Positions 15,945 through 24,248 are shown, numbered from the stretch's first letter. The stretch: DNA of 41,447 nt from Phycisphaerae bacterium (GCA_028277645.1 JANQFV010000034.1:1-41447); one strand, 5' to 3'. Made by a program: numbers and translations. Notes: generated from the letters alone by a model not told the origin.

Positions 15945-16658
15945 ATGGACGTAGCGCCTATGTCGCTCAAACCGCCGGACATCCTCGCTAACTGCGTTCT
16001 TTTCAAAGGGTTGGACAGGGGGTTGCTCGACCTGCTCGCGGCTGAGGCAGTAACCGCAAAGTTCGCCAAGAACCAACAGGTTTTCCGGCAGGGCGAGGAA
16101 TGCCCCGGGCTGTACGTGGTTGGCAGTGGACTGGTCCGCATCTTCAAGTACGCCCCCAACGGCAAGGAGCACGTCCTGCACTTCGCCGAGCCGGGCAAGA
16201 CCTTCGCCGAGGTGGCAGCGATGGGCGACTTCCCCTGTCCGGCGTACGCCGAGGCGGTCGATGAGACGGTCTGCGCCCTGATCCCGACGCACCGGCTGCG
16301 GGCACTGCTGCGTCGCAGTCACGAGTTGTGCCTGCAACTGCTGGAGGGCATGTCGCGGTGGGTGCATCAACTCATCGGGTTGCTGGAAGACCTGGTCCTG
16401 CGCGACGCCAGCGGACGCGTCGCCCGCCATCTCCTCGCCGCTGACCCCACGAACGCCACCGGCGAGTTCACGTTGCCTATGCTCAAAAAGGACCTAGCCA
16501 GCCACCTGAACCTGACCAGCGAAACCCTCTCCCGCACCCTCCGCCGCCTCGCGGAAACGGGTCTGATCGAGCTGCGCAGTCAGCAGACGCTACGGATCGT
16601 CGACCCCCACGCCCTAGAAGACGTAGCCGAAGGCCTGCCGCCGGGTGAGTTCGACTAG
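15945..16658 (+). CDS. Crp/Fnr-family transcription regulator (DNR/NnrR-like)
   Basis: 237 residues. An N-terminal cyclic-nucleotide-type sensor barrel (about 10-125, with QVFRQGEECPGLYVVGSG) is joined by a long dimerisation helix to a winged helix. The recognition helix reads LTSETLSRTLRRL, with the E-x-x-S-R type contact set that reads TTGA half sites. The FNR N-terminal cluster cysteines are absent, so it does not sense oxygen like FNR. NO sensing through heme, as in DNR, fits the neighbouring hcp and HAO-family genes but is inferred. A second possible start is the ATG at 15960. The CRISPR array begins 71 bp downstream on the same strand. Confidence 0.85.
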   Translation: MDVAPMSLKPPDILANCVLFKGLDRGLLDLLAAEAVTAKFAKNQQVFRQGEECPGLYVVGSGLVRIFKYAPNGKEHVLHFAEPGKTFAEVAAMGDFPCPAYAEAVDETVCALIPTHRLRALLRRSHELCLQLLEGMSRWVHQLIGLLEDLVLRDASGRVARHLLAADPTNATGEFTLPMLKKDLASHLNLTSETLSRTLRRLAETGLIELRSQQTLRIVDPHALEDVAEGLPPGEFD

Positions 16659-16729
16659 AAAGCCCAAAGCCAATATGTCGTGTGTGCGTGCCCCCCTCTG
16701 CAAACGATGATATTCGTTCCGAGTGGTGC

Positions 16730-18217
16730 GCTGTGGTTTGCCGGGAAGCGTCGCTCAGATACACTCCCCGGGTGCGGGTGAGGTAGCGGGCGAGGGCTGT
16801 GGTTTGCCGGGAAGCGTCGCTCAGATACACTCCTTGGAGGTGTTTGTTCGTCCCTTTTGAGGCTGTGGTTTGCCGGGAAGCGTCGCTCAGATACACTCAG
16901 GTCCGGCACCGTTACGCGCTGCTGTGGGCTGTGGTTTGCCGGGAAGCGTCGCTCAGATACACTGCGAAAAGCTGTCCGTCCTGCAGGCCGAATGCTGTGG
17001 TTTGCCGGGAAGCGTCGCTCAGATACACTGGTTGGCCTAGTCCGCCATCGCCGCACCGCGCTGTGGTTTGCCGGGAAGCGTCGCTCAGATACACTGCCTG
17101 CCGGAGCGCATGTTAACGTAATCACGCTGTGGTTTGCCGGGAAGCGTCGCTCAGATACACTCGACCGCCGTGCTGATCTTCGCATAGATCGGCTGTGGTT
17201 TGCCGGGAAGCGTCGCTCAGATACACTCCGTCGCCGCCGCGGCCGGCGCAGACTTCCGCTGTGGTTTGCCGGGAAGCGTCGCTCAGATACACTCAGGTCG
17301 GTGTCGTCGCTCGGCGTGATTGAGCTGTGGTTTGCCGGGAAGCGTCGCTCAGATACACTCAACCTCGTACAGACTGGGGTCGACGACCCGCTGTGGTTTG
17401 CCGGGAAGCGTCGCTCAGATACACTGCAGTGGCGACCCCCCCCGCAACCGCTTCGGCTGTGGTTTGCCGGGAAGCGTCGCTCAGATACACTCGGATAGCT
17501 GAACGCGCGCAAAACTCGATCGCTGTGGTTTGCCGGGAAGCGTCGCTCAGATACACTTATACGGGGCTCTTGTACTTCATTATCGGGCTGTGGTTTGCCG
17601 GGAAGCGTCGCTCAGATACACTGTGCAGTACAACCAGGATAAGTGCAGGTGGGCTGTGGTTTGCCGGGAAGCGTCGCTCAGATACACTCTTGGCGCTGTG
17701 CGTCGCGCTCTCGTCGGCGCTGTGGTTTGCCGGGAAGCGTCGCTCAGATACACTCCGGGGCGTCGGACAACATCCTCTACCCGGGCTGTGGTTTGCCGGG
17801 AAGCGTCGCTCAGATACACTAGTTCTGGCTGACGGTGTCGTTGATCACGCGCTGTGGTTTGCCGGGAAGCGTCGCTCAGATACACTCGATCTGCGTCGTC
17901 ACGTTCACCGCCTGGTGCTGTGGTTTGCCGGGAAGCGTCGCTCAGATACACTTTGCGGGGTGCGAAACCCCCGATTCGGCGACGCTGTGGTTTGCCGGGA
18001 AGCGTCGCTCAGATACACTGCGCCGGGGCAAGACGTATAACGTCGACAGGCTGTGGTTTGCCGGGAAGCGTCGCTCAGATACACTGCTCGGTGGACTACA
18101 CGCAGGACCCGCCGGGCTGTGGTTTGCCGGGAAGCGTCGCTCAGATACACTGTCACCGGCGACGTCGGTGCAGTCGTGGAGGCTGTGGTTTGCCGGGAAG
18201 CGTCGCTCAGATACACT
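16730..18217 (+). CRISPR. Type II-C CRISPR array, 23 repeats and 22 spacers
   Basis: A 36-nt repeat, beginning GCTGTGGTTTGCCGGG and ending CGCTCAGATACACT, occurs 23 times from 16730-16765 to 18182-18217 with a near-constant 66-bp period. All copies appear identical. Spacers are 30 nt except one of 29 and one of 31; all 22 differ. Pairing with the tracrRNA anti-repeat at 22722-22757 shows that the plus strand is the crRNA strand, opposite to the cas genes. Every repeat contains TTGCCG-N16-TACACT ending at its 3' edge, so crRNAs may be made from a promoter in each repeat, as in Neisseria. Absence of repeat decay means the old end cannot be told by degeneracy. Confidence 0.98.
16738..16765 (+). 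promoter_or_regulatory. Promoter-like element inside the CRISPR repeat (first of 23)
   Basis: Repeat positions 9-14 (TTGCCG) and 31-36 (TACACT) resemble -35 and -10 hexamers separated by 16 bp, each matching four of six consensus bases. The same element is present in every repeat. Transcription would start inside the following spacer, as known for Neisseria meningitidis type II-C arrays. Experimental start sites are not available, so the element is predicted only. Confidence 0.45.
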
Positions 18218-18267
18218 TGTTCGTGCGGTAAGCGACGGCCGCAAAAAGGGTTCCGGCGATTTCAGCG

Positions 18268-18612
18268 TCAGAAAAGCAGGAGTTGAGCGGGCGGTTGTTC
18301 GGTTGCACGGCGTTTATGGCCGTGGTAGACCTCCATCTTGCCGAACTGTCGATCGGTGACCCACAGCAGTCGCACCTGCCCGTGTGCCGGAAGGGCGCCG
18401 CGGACGTGCTGGCGGAAGGTCTCACTGGTCTCTTCGCTGGCGCAATACCGTGCATACACTGAGTATTGTAGCATCGAGAAGCCCTCCCGCAGTAGTGCTT
18501 TTCGAAACTGTGTGTACGCCCGTCGCGCTGCGCGCGTCTTGACGGGCAGATCGAACATGGCGAACAGCCACATGCCACGATACCCCGATAGGGCCAGCTC
18601 ACCCGCCGGCAT
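18268..18612 (-). CDS. CRISPR-associated endoribonuclease-fold protein Cas2
   Basis: 114 residues with the ferredoxin-like Cas2 fold: GMWLFAMFDLPVKTRAARR carries the conserved Asp after strand 1, and LQYSVYARYC and VRLLWVTDRQFGKM supply later strands. Cas2 forms the Cas1-Cas2 integrase that inserts new spacers. It overlaps the cas1 end by 14 nt and is the last gene of the cas9-cas1-cas2 operon, 50 bp from the array. An internal ATG at 18573 is an alternative start. Confidence 0.93.
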   Translation of the reverse strand: MPAGELALSGYRGMWLFAMFDLPVKTRAARRAYTQFRKALLREGFSMLQYSVYARYCASEETSETFRQHVRGALPAHGQVRLLWVTDRQFGKMEVYHGHKRRATEQPPAQLLLF

Positions 18613-19507
18613 GGCTGAGGTCCCGGGGGAACCAGACTTGCTGGGACTGCTGCAGGTACACCTGCGCGAGCGATGATGTTGTGCGCGTTACCACGTCGAA
18701 TAGTGTGCGGACCTCGTCGTCTGCGCGATAGCGGGCCGTAAACACCTCGAGCAACGTGTGCTTCGTGTCACGCTCCAGTGGCGCGTCGGGGCCGACTCGT
18801 TCGACAAGCTGTACTACCGCCGTATCGACCAGCGGGCGGTAGGGTTCCATCAAGTCGTCAGCGAGGCAGTACGCGTTATAGCGGTTGTGATGCTGGAGTC
18901 CGAGCGAGGGGTGCAGTCCGGCCGCGCACACGGCGCGCGCAACGATGGCGCGCAGGACGGCGTACCCGTAGTTCAGGAAGCGGTTGGCATCCGGTGCTTC
19001 TCGACGTCGCCGAAACGTCGAGTCTTCGAACAGAGCCGGCCAATAGCGGCGCGCCCCCTGCGCCTCGACATTGTCCGGGTCACCTGAGCGAACCCGCTTC
19101 GCGAACTCGCGCAGTCCGGCATCGTGACCACGTAGGCTCTCCAACGCGGCCGCCTGGGCTCGGAGCTTGGCTTTCACGATTTGTTGCCATGCGCGTTTCT
19201 TGCGCGGTGCGCCTGCGCTGGCCTGGGCCGCAAACCGCTCGGTCTGTGCAAAGTGGGCCGCCGTGGGCAGCATCAGACCAATCGGCAGGTGGCTGCGATC
19301 ACAGGCCACAACCGTGCCACCGTGTTCCAGCAGCACGGAGAAGACGGACTGTGTACACGTGAGTTGTGGATGTGCCAGGATGAGAACGGCGACCTCGGCC
19401 AGCGGCAAGGTGACCGGATCATGGGGCTTGCGGTCGATGACGAGTTGCTGGTTACGCACGTGCAGATAGGCCGGCGAATCGGCGAAATCGAGCACGCGGT
19501 CAGTCAT
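18599..19507 (-). CDS. CRISPR-associated integrase Cas1 (type II)
   Basis: 302 residues from the ATG at 19507, which overlaps the end of cas9 (AATGACTGA). The expected metal-binding residues are present: Glu148 in NVEAQGARRYW, His206/207 in LGLQHHNRYNAY and Glu221 in DDLMEPYRP. The N-terminal beta domain is followed by the all-helical catalytic domain typical of subtype II Cas1. With Cas2 it acquires spacers. The frame is open seven codons further upstream, but the overlapping ATG matches operon logic and the usual N-terminus. There is no csn2 or cas4, consistent with subtype II-C. Confidence 0.95.
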   Translation of the reverse strand: MTDRVLDFADSPAYLHVRNQQLVIDRKPHDPVTLPLAEVAVLILAHPQLTCTQSVFSVLLEHGGTVVACDRSHLPIGLMLPTAAHFAQTERFAAQASAGAPRKKRAWQQIVKAKLRAQAAALESLRGHDAGLREFAKRVRSGDPDNVEAQGARRYWPALFEDSTFRRRREAPDANRFLNYGYAVLRAIVARAVCAAGLHPSLGLQHHNRYNAYCLADDLMEPYRPLVDTAVVQLVERVGPDAPLERDTKHTLLEVFTARYRADDEVRTLFDVVTRTTSSLAQVYLQQSQQVWFPRDLSHAGG

Positions 19508-22500
19508 TGGCCGGCAAGACCTCCCCAAGATAGGTTATACGCACCTTGCGCGCGTTACGCTGCCGCAGCTTCTCCGCGCTGGCCCGTACGCGCTCGTGGG
19601 CTGCGTTGATCTCCTTCCGGATTCGCGCGTCACTATGGAGGCGCAGTTCAAGATCACCCTCCGAGATGCTCGCGACGCGATAGAGTTGTACACGCCCATC
19701 GTCATCGTCCATCAGCAGGTAATCGTCAGGTGCCAGGGAGAACTTGAATCTTCGATCGGGGCCCCAATCCCGTTGGACGATAGTTGGGGGATTGCCACTG
19801 CGGCGTGCTCGTACCAGATGGTCGGTGGCATCGAACCGGGATACGATGTGGTCTTCCCATTTCACTTCCGTCCCATTCTCATCGATCGTCGCCACGATTG
19901 TGGTGTGGTGATTCGAGCCAGCTTTCGCCACGACCCAGCGCCGTCGGGCCTTCTGCCCCACGGACCAGGGTTTGACCGAGGCGCGTACGCGCACTTTGTG
20001 AATCGGAATCTCCCGCCCATCCCCACTGAGCATGGTCGGATGGTTGTTCGGGTCTGCAAAGAGCTTTTCGGAATTGCCGCCGCCTAGTTCCTGCCAGCGC
20101 TCCGTGACCCGTGCCCGGACTACCGGGTCGACGATAAGGTCCTTCTTCAGATCCGTAACGGTCAGCTTGTGGAGAGCTTTGCGCACGTGGCGAACAGTGT
20201 CACCGGAGCGTGTTGTGATCGGTTTGCTGTAGAACGTGTCGCGGTGCAGCGGACCGTTCAGACGCCGATTGCCCCACATCGATACCAGAATGCCCGACAG
20301 AGGCGTATCTGCGTCACCAAGAACAACGCGACGCACGTCGTCCAGAAATCCCGGCCAGGGCTCCGTCATCTGGCCGAACAGACGCCGCCCCTCGGCCGGT
20401 GCACGATCCGCAGCGTCGGCCAGTGCCTTCACCGTGGTGGGGCCGCAGATGGCGATTGCGATGGCGTCGACAGCGTGGTGCCGATGATCGTTACGTGACT
20501 TCATCCCGCCGTCGCCGAGGATCTGGTTCAGGTCCCATTCGTTGCGCAGGTACGCCGTTACCCGGCCCGTGTTGACGAAGATGCGTTGCTTGTGCTCGGC
20601 ATCGCTACGGCCACCGTAGAGCAGGCTGAGGAACTCAGCCGCCAAACGAGAGATGTAGCGCGTTTCGTTGAGCTGGCGTGATAGGAAGTCCTCCGGCAAC
20701 TCCTCCGCGTAGAACCGTCGTAGCTTCTCGCGCGTGAAATCACCGCGGAAACGGCGAACACGTTCGGTGATCTCGTGCCAGCGTCGTTCATCGGCGGCAT
20801 AGGCTTCGTGGGGCGTCAGATTGCGCTTACGAGTTCGGTTCTCCTCGTGATAGCAGAGCGTCTTGTTGGCAAATGAGTTATCGAGCGAGCGGCTGAACGG
20901 CCAGATATGCTCGATGTCGAACTGCGGGTTGGCGCCCAGCAGCGTACGCATGTTGATGGACCGGCCGGTGTAGGGGCAGATCCAATCACACTCATCCGCC
21001 AGAAGGACCTTCTCCACGTCACGCCGCGAGGGACTGGGAATCTGCATCTCCGCCAGAATGCGGCGTTGCGCATCCTCCCGGCGGTCCCGATTGGCCTTGA
21101 TCCTGTTGCTCGCCTCCTTACGTCGCTTGCGGCTTTGTTTCAGGTCGCGAGCCAGCTCAATGTGGATTCGCTCGGGCTTGCCGTGACGCCGGATGATCTC
21201 GTTGATCAGCTTGCGCAGTTCTGTCAGCGCGCGGATGACGGCGGGATTGTTAAGGTCGGGTACGGCCTCGCGGACCGGCGGCAGCGAGTCAATGGGCTCA
21301 GCGGCGACGAAGCGCTCAGGGAATTCCCGCTTGCGGGCAGTTCCGTACTGCGTTCCATCGGCCATGCGCGCCACTAGGAGCTCTAGCGCCGGACAACAAT
21401 GGCGAGCGAAGTCCTCTTCCAGCGTGATATCCGCAAGCGCCTCGGCCTGCTCCTGGTTTAGGTTCCAGTACCGCTTTGCCCGTCGGATGAGTGCATCTTC
21501 CTTCTCGATGCTGAGCACATCCTCGACGACCTGGTCGCGTTGTGTCTCGGACAACTCATCCCATCGGTCGCCGAACACCTTGCGCAGTGCCGCATCCGTT
21601 CGGTTGCCGCAGATGCGTTTTTCGCCGCCCTCTTCGAGGTTGAAACGCGTTTCGCGCGGCAGTTTGAGAAGTCGCTTCACTTGCGTGAATGTCCTATCGC
21701 CCTCGGCGTCCAGCGCGGCGAAGAGCGTGTCACGCTCGGTTTGTTCTAATGGTCGGGGAGGCCCATCGGGTGGCGTGAGCTCGAGATCGTTGACCTTCTG
21801 AAGGATGCGAAACCGTTGGGCGATTCGCAGAGCCAGGGCCGCACGCTTGCGCTCGGGCATCAAATCGCAGTGGCCTACTAGGTGACGCTGCGATTTCAGT
21901 GGGCGCTGAAAGAACATTGCGTGGCGCAGGTTCTTGTGCAAATCGTCCGTAAGCAGGTCGGGGTGGTGGGTCCGCTGAGCTTCCCAGATGGCTTCAAACT
22001 CGGACGTGAACATGTCCCGTGCGGTCCAGCGCGCGCGGACTCGTTCTGTTTCCGGATCCAGTGAGGCGAAATACTCGCCGATCGTGCGTGCGCCCGTGTC
22101 CTGCATGGCCTCTCGCAACTGGCCGATTGCCTCCTTTACCTGTCCAGCGTTCTCGTCACGCCTCTTCGCCTTACGGTTCGACAGGAAGCCTCTGCGTGCG
22201 GCAAGGTGGTACAGCGCGCGGCCAAGCTCGTGGGGGGTAAGGTGGGCGTCGAGCGCCCGTGATCTCAGGTGATAAGGAAGCAAGTGGGCGGCAGTGCGAT
22301 CGCCGTTGGGTGTGTGTCCTTGCCGGAGTTGAGCGTCAATTGCGAGGAGATACTCGTGGATTTGCGCGGGTGTCTCAATCGCCCCGGGCGGCAGTAGACC
22401 GGCACGCTGGAGGATTCGCAGAATTCGGCGGCGACGCCACGCGCGTCGCCAGTGTTGACGGCGCGGTTGGCGAGCGTCACGCCGCACCTTGGCGCGCGAC

Positions 22501-22673
22501 TCGTCGCGCCCGGATTCGTAGTCGCCTTCGACACCCGCGTTAAAGCGGTGGACGCCCGCATGACGTACACCAGCGGGTGCACCGTCGCGAAGGTCGATTA
22601 GCGCCCAACCGAGGGATTCCGTGCCGAGGTCGAGCCCAAGGATGTACGAGTTTCTGTCATTGATCTCGGTCAT
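19500..22673 (-). CDS. Cas9 effector nuclease, subtype II-C
   Basis: 1057 residues, the usual size of compact II-C Cas9. RuvC-I: ILGLDLGTESLGWALID with Asp15. Arg-rich bridge helix about 60-95 (RRQHWRRAWRRRRILRIL). RuvC-II: RIHIELARD with Glu506. HNH: FDIEHIWPFSRSLDNSFANK with His589, preceded by DWICPYTG. RuvC-III: HHAVDAIAIA with His733 and Asp736. All nuclease residues are intact, so it should cut both strands. The C-terminal 250 residues form the PAM-interacting region; the PAM cannot be read here. The ATG at 22673 has GGGGA five bases upstream; an in-frame GTG at 22685 is less likely. A divergent tracrRNA gene lies immediately upstream. Confidence 0.97.
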   Translation of the reverse strand: MTEINDRNSYILGLDLGTESLGWALIDLRDGAPAGVRHAGVHRFNAGVEGDYESGRDESRAKVRRDARQPRRQHWRRAWRRRRILRILQRAGLLPPGAIETPAQIHEYLLAIDAQLRQGHTPNGDRTAAHLLPYHLRSRALDAHLTPHELGRALYHLAARRGFLSNRKAKRRDENAGQVKEAIGQLREAMQDTGARTIGEYFASLDPETERVRARWTARDMFTSEFEAIWEAQRTHHPDLLTDDLHKNLRHAMFFQRPLKSQRHLVGHCDLMPERKRAALALRIAQRFRILQKVNDLELTPPDGPPRPLEQTERDTLFAALDAEGDRTFTQVKRLLKLPRETRFNLEEGGEKRICGNRTDAALRKVFGDRWDELSETQRDQVVEDVLSIEKEDALIRRAKRYWNLNQEQAEALADITLEEDFARHCCPALELLVARMADGTQYGTARKREFPERFVAAEPIDSLPPVREAVPDLNNPAVIRALTELRKLINEIIRRHGKPERIHIELARDLKQSRKRRKEASNRIKANRDRREDAQRRILAEMQIPSPSRRDVEKVLLADECDWICPYTGRSINMRTLLGANPQFDIEHIWPFSRSLDNSFANKTLCYHEENRTRKRNLTPHEAYAADERRWHEITERVRRFRGDFTREKLRRFYAEELPEDFLSRQLNETRYISRLAAEFLSLLYGGRSDAEHKQRIFVNTGRVTAYLRNEWDLNQILGDGGMKSRNDHRHHAVDAIAIAICGPTTVKALADAADRAPAEGRRLFGQMTEPWPGFLDDVRRVVLGDADTPLSGILVSMWGNRRLNGPLHRDTFYSKPITTRSGDTVRHVRKALHKLTVTDLKKDLIVDPVVRARVTERWQELGGGNSEKLFADPNNHPTMLSGDGREIPIHKVRVRASVKPWSVGQKARRRWVVAKAGSNHHTTIVATIDENGTEVKWEDHIVSRFDATDHLVRARRSGNPPTIVQRDWGPDRRFKFSLAPDDYLLMDDDDGRVQLYRVASISEGDLELRLHSDARIRKEINAAHERVRASAEKLRQRNARKVRITYLGEVLPAND

Positions 22674-22685
22674 TGTATTCCCCAC

Positions 22686-22713
22686 TTGCGAACACTTGAC
22701 GATCGGGTATCAT
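22686..22713 (+). promoter_or_regulatory. Predicted tracrRNA promoter
   Basis: TTGCGA (22686-22691) and TATCAT (22708-22713) are separated by 16 bp, matching four and five of six consensus bases. Transcription would start near 22720, two bases before the anti-repeat. The element lies in what would be the cas9 5' untranslated region. Confidence 0.6.
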
Positions 22714-22721
22714 ACTTTGAC

Positions 22722-22749
22722 AGTGTATCTGAGCGACGTTTGTCCGCAA
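22722..22749 (-). promoter_or_regulatory. Predicted cas9 promoter embedded in the anti-repeat
   Basis: Read on the minus strand, the anti-repeat retains the repeat's promoter-like layout: TTGCGG (22749-22744), 16 bp, TACACT (22727-22722). Transcription would start near 22715, giving a cas9 leader of about 42 nt. The tracrRNA promoter would then overlap the cas9 leader and the cas9 promoter would overlap the tracrRNA. Prediction by motif only. Confidence 0.45.
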
Positions 22750-22800
22750 ATCATAGTAAGGACTTATGTTCGCGTAAGGCAACGCTCGCTGAGCGTCCTC

Positions 22801-22827
22801 GCACCCTCTCCAGGGGGGTGCTTTTTT
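22801..22827 (+). terminator. Rho-independent terminator of tracrRNA
   Basis: GCACCC (22801-22806) pairs with GGGTGC (22816-22821), extendable by two wobble or G-C pairs, followed by TTTTTT (22822-22827). It is a standard intrinsic terminator that also forms the last hairpin of the tracrRNA. Confidence 0.92.
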
Positions 22828-22930
22828 GTATAGGGGAAGTGTCCTAAGGGAGATGTCGGGCACACGGCTGTGACGACCGCAGTGCCGTGGTGTTGAAGAC
22901 CGCGGCTGAGGGCGTCACGCTCCGCGGTTT

Positions 22931-22954
22931 CAAGAAAGAGGCGAACGCGCCTCT
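22931..22954 (-). terminator. Probable terminator of the prkA-DUF444 operon
   Basis: On the minus strand an AGAGGCG/CGCCTCT 7-bp stem with a 4-nt loop (22954-22937) is followed by TTCTTG. It lies about 40 bp after the DUF444 stop. The rest of 22828-22994 holds no gene that I can support. Confidence 0.6.
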
Positions 22955-22994
22955 GCCTTGGGGCTTGCGTTTTAGACTTCGAGCTTCGGCGTTT

Positions 22995-24104
22995 CTACCG
23001 CCCCTTGGCGAAGAACGCCTTGATGCTGTCGTAGATGTCGTCCTTCGTGTTCACCCGGCTGGTGACCATGTTTTCTTCTTCGTTCAGGTGTTCGCGCAGG
23101 ACGTTGATGAAGTGCCCGCTACCGTAAGCGCTGGCGACCTGGCAGTAGCCGAACTGATTGGCTTGCGGCAGCAGCGTCTCTTTCAGAATCTGACAGCATT
23201 CGCGACTGTCCGCTTCTGAAGAGTTGTCGCCGTCGGAGAAGTGGAAGAGGTAGATGTTCCACTCGTCGGGGGCGTAGTATTTCTCCAGCAGCTCACGGCA
23301 GATCTTGAACGCGCTGCTGATCTTCGTGCCGCCGTCCTCGCGCAGGTGGAAGAACGTCTCGCGATCGACCTCGGCGGCGCGCACGTCGTGTACGACATAG
23401 CGGCTGTCGATGCCCTCGTAATTGCGGCGGAGCCAGGCGTCGATCCAGAACGCCTCCAGGCGCACCAACTCTTTCTGTTCGTGCCCCATGCTGCCCGACA
23501 CGTCCATCATGTAGACGATGACCGCATTGGATTGCGGCTTTTTCACCGGTTTCCACGAGCGATAGAGCTTGTCTGATCGCTCGAACACGATCCGTGGATT
23601 ATTCGGATCGTACGAGCCGGTCATGATCATGCGTCGCAGCGCCCGGCGGAACGTGCGCTTGAAGTGCCGTAGTGACTCGGGCCCGGTCTGACGGATGCTC
23701 GAATAGCGGTCCTTGATGCTGGTGATGTTGTGCTTGCCCTTGGGCTCGATGCGGGGGAGCTGGAGCTCTTCGCCGAGGATGTCGGCCAGCTCTTCGAGCG
23801 AGACCTCGACTTCGAGGATGTGGCGGCCCGGCTCTGTACCGCCGAGGCCTTGACCGGACTCGTCGCCGTCGACCGTTTGGCCGGGCTGGCCATCACCCTG
23901 GCCGACACCCTGGTCGTTGTTGTCGCCGTAGCGGAAGTGCGGGAGGTTGATGCCGGGGACGGGGATCGAGACGAGGTGCTTACCCTCTTTACCGATCAGC
24001 TCGCCGCGCGTGAGGAACTTGCGCAGATCCTTGCGGATCTTGCCCTTCACGATCTGGCGGAAACGCTGATGGTCCTTCTCGATCTTGAGCGGGCCGGTGT
24101 CCAC
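22995..24104 (-). CDS. DUF444 (YeaH/YhbH) family protein, von Willebrand A-like
   Basis: About 370 residues from the GTG at 24104 (GAGGT four bases upstream), beginning DTGPLKIEKDHQRFRQIVKG, the usual N-terminus of this family. A disordered Gly/Gln/Asp-rich segment follows (about residues 70-100), then a vWA-like domain with a MIDAS-type motif MMDVSGSMG and a later HFSDGDNSSEADS. In enterobacteria the homologue is encoded next to the PrkA-type kinase gene and both act in nitrogen-starvation and stress responses. Here it also directly follows prkA. The frame is open 32 codons further upstream, to 24200, but those codons lie in a REP-like palindrome and show no conservation pattern I recognise. 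Confidence 0.82.
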   Translation of the reverse strand: MDTGPLKIEKDHQRFRQIVKGKIRKDLRKFLTRGELIGKEGKHLVSIPVPGINLPHFRYGDNNDQGVGQGDGQPGQTVDGDESGQGLGGTEPGRHILEVEVSLEELADILGEELQLPRIEPKGKHNITSIKDRYSSIRQTGPESLRHFKRTFRRALRRMIMTGSYDPNNPRIVFERSDKLYRSWKPVKKPQSNAVIVYMMDVSGSMGHEQKELVRLEAFWIDAWLRRNYEGIDSRYVVHDVRAAEVDRETFFHLREDGGTKISSAFKICRELLEKYYAPDEWNIYLFHFSDGDNSSEADSRECCQILKETLLPQANQFGYCQVASAYGSGHFINVLREHLNEEENMVTSRVNTKDDIYDSIKAFFAKGR

Positions 24105-24150
24105 GGTTACCTCGTCGCTGTCGTCGTACTCGCTCTCGTGCGATGCACCC

Positions 24151-24248
24151 GTAGCGGCCGACGTCACCGTCGGCCGTCGGATACAACTTGCATTCGACAT
24201 TCGACACAGAGGTCGGACGCTACGTCGGCCACGGGGGGCCGACGCTAC
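24151..24248. repeat. REP-like palindromic element between prkA and DUF444
   Basis: Two GC-rich dyads lie here. GGCCGACG (24156-24163) pairs with CGTCGGCC (24168-24175), and GTCGGCC (24224-24230) with GGCCGAC (24237-24243). Both share a GTAGCG...GGCCGAC-like core, in opposite orientations, like a bacterial interspersed REP pair. The element begins at the prkA stop and covers the upstream open extension of the DUF444 frame. Confidence 0.6.

Larger units (their letters stand above)
22720..22827 (+). ncRNA. tracrRNA
   Basis: The anti-repeat at 22722-22757 pairs with the CRISPR repeat: 17 bases at its 5' end (AGTGTATCTGAGCGACG) are perfectly complementary to the repeat 3' end. A mismatched internal stretch follows, then mostly paired bases to the end. 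Downstream come three hairpins: CTTATG-UUCG-CGTAAG (22763-22778, with a UUCG tetraloop), a 6-bp stem ACGCTC/GAGCGT with a 3-nt loop (22782-22796), and a terminator stem followed by six T. This matches the layout of II-C tracrRNAs and sets crRNA polarity as plus strand. Length is about 108 nt. It is divergent from cas9. Confidence 0.92.

Noticed and set aside
16655..18359. Several repeat-rich open frames on both strands with recurring LWFAGKRRSDTL, CGLPGSVAQIH or SVSERRFPANHS units
   Set aside because: They are translations of the CRISPR repeats and spacers; the near-constant 66-bp period, a multiple of three, keeps frames open.
16730..22827. Subtype II-A or II-B assignment
   Set aside because: No csn2 or cas4, and Cas9 is only about 1057 residues; II-C fits.
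22887..23219. Plus-strand frame between tracrRNA and DUF444
   Set aside because: Mostly antisense to the DUF444 C-terminus and crosses its terminator hairpin.
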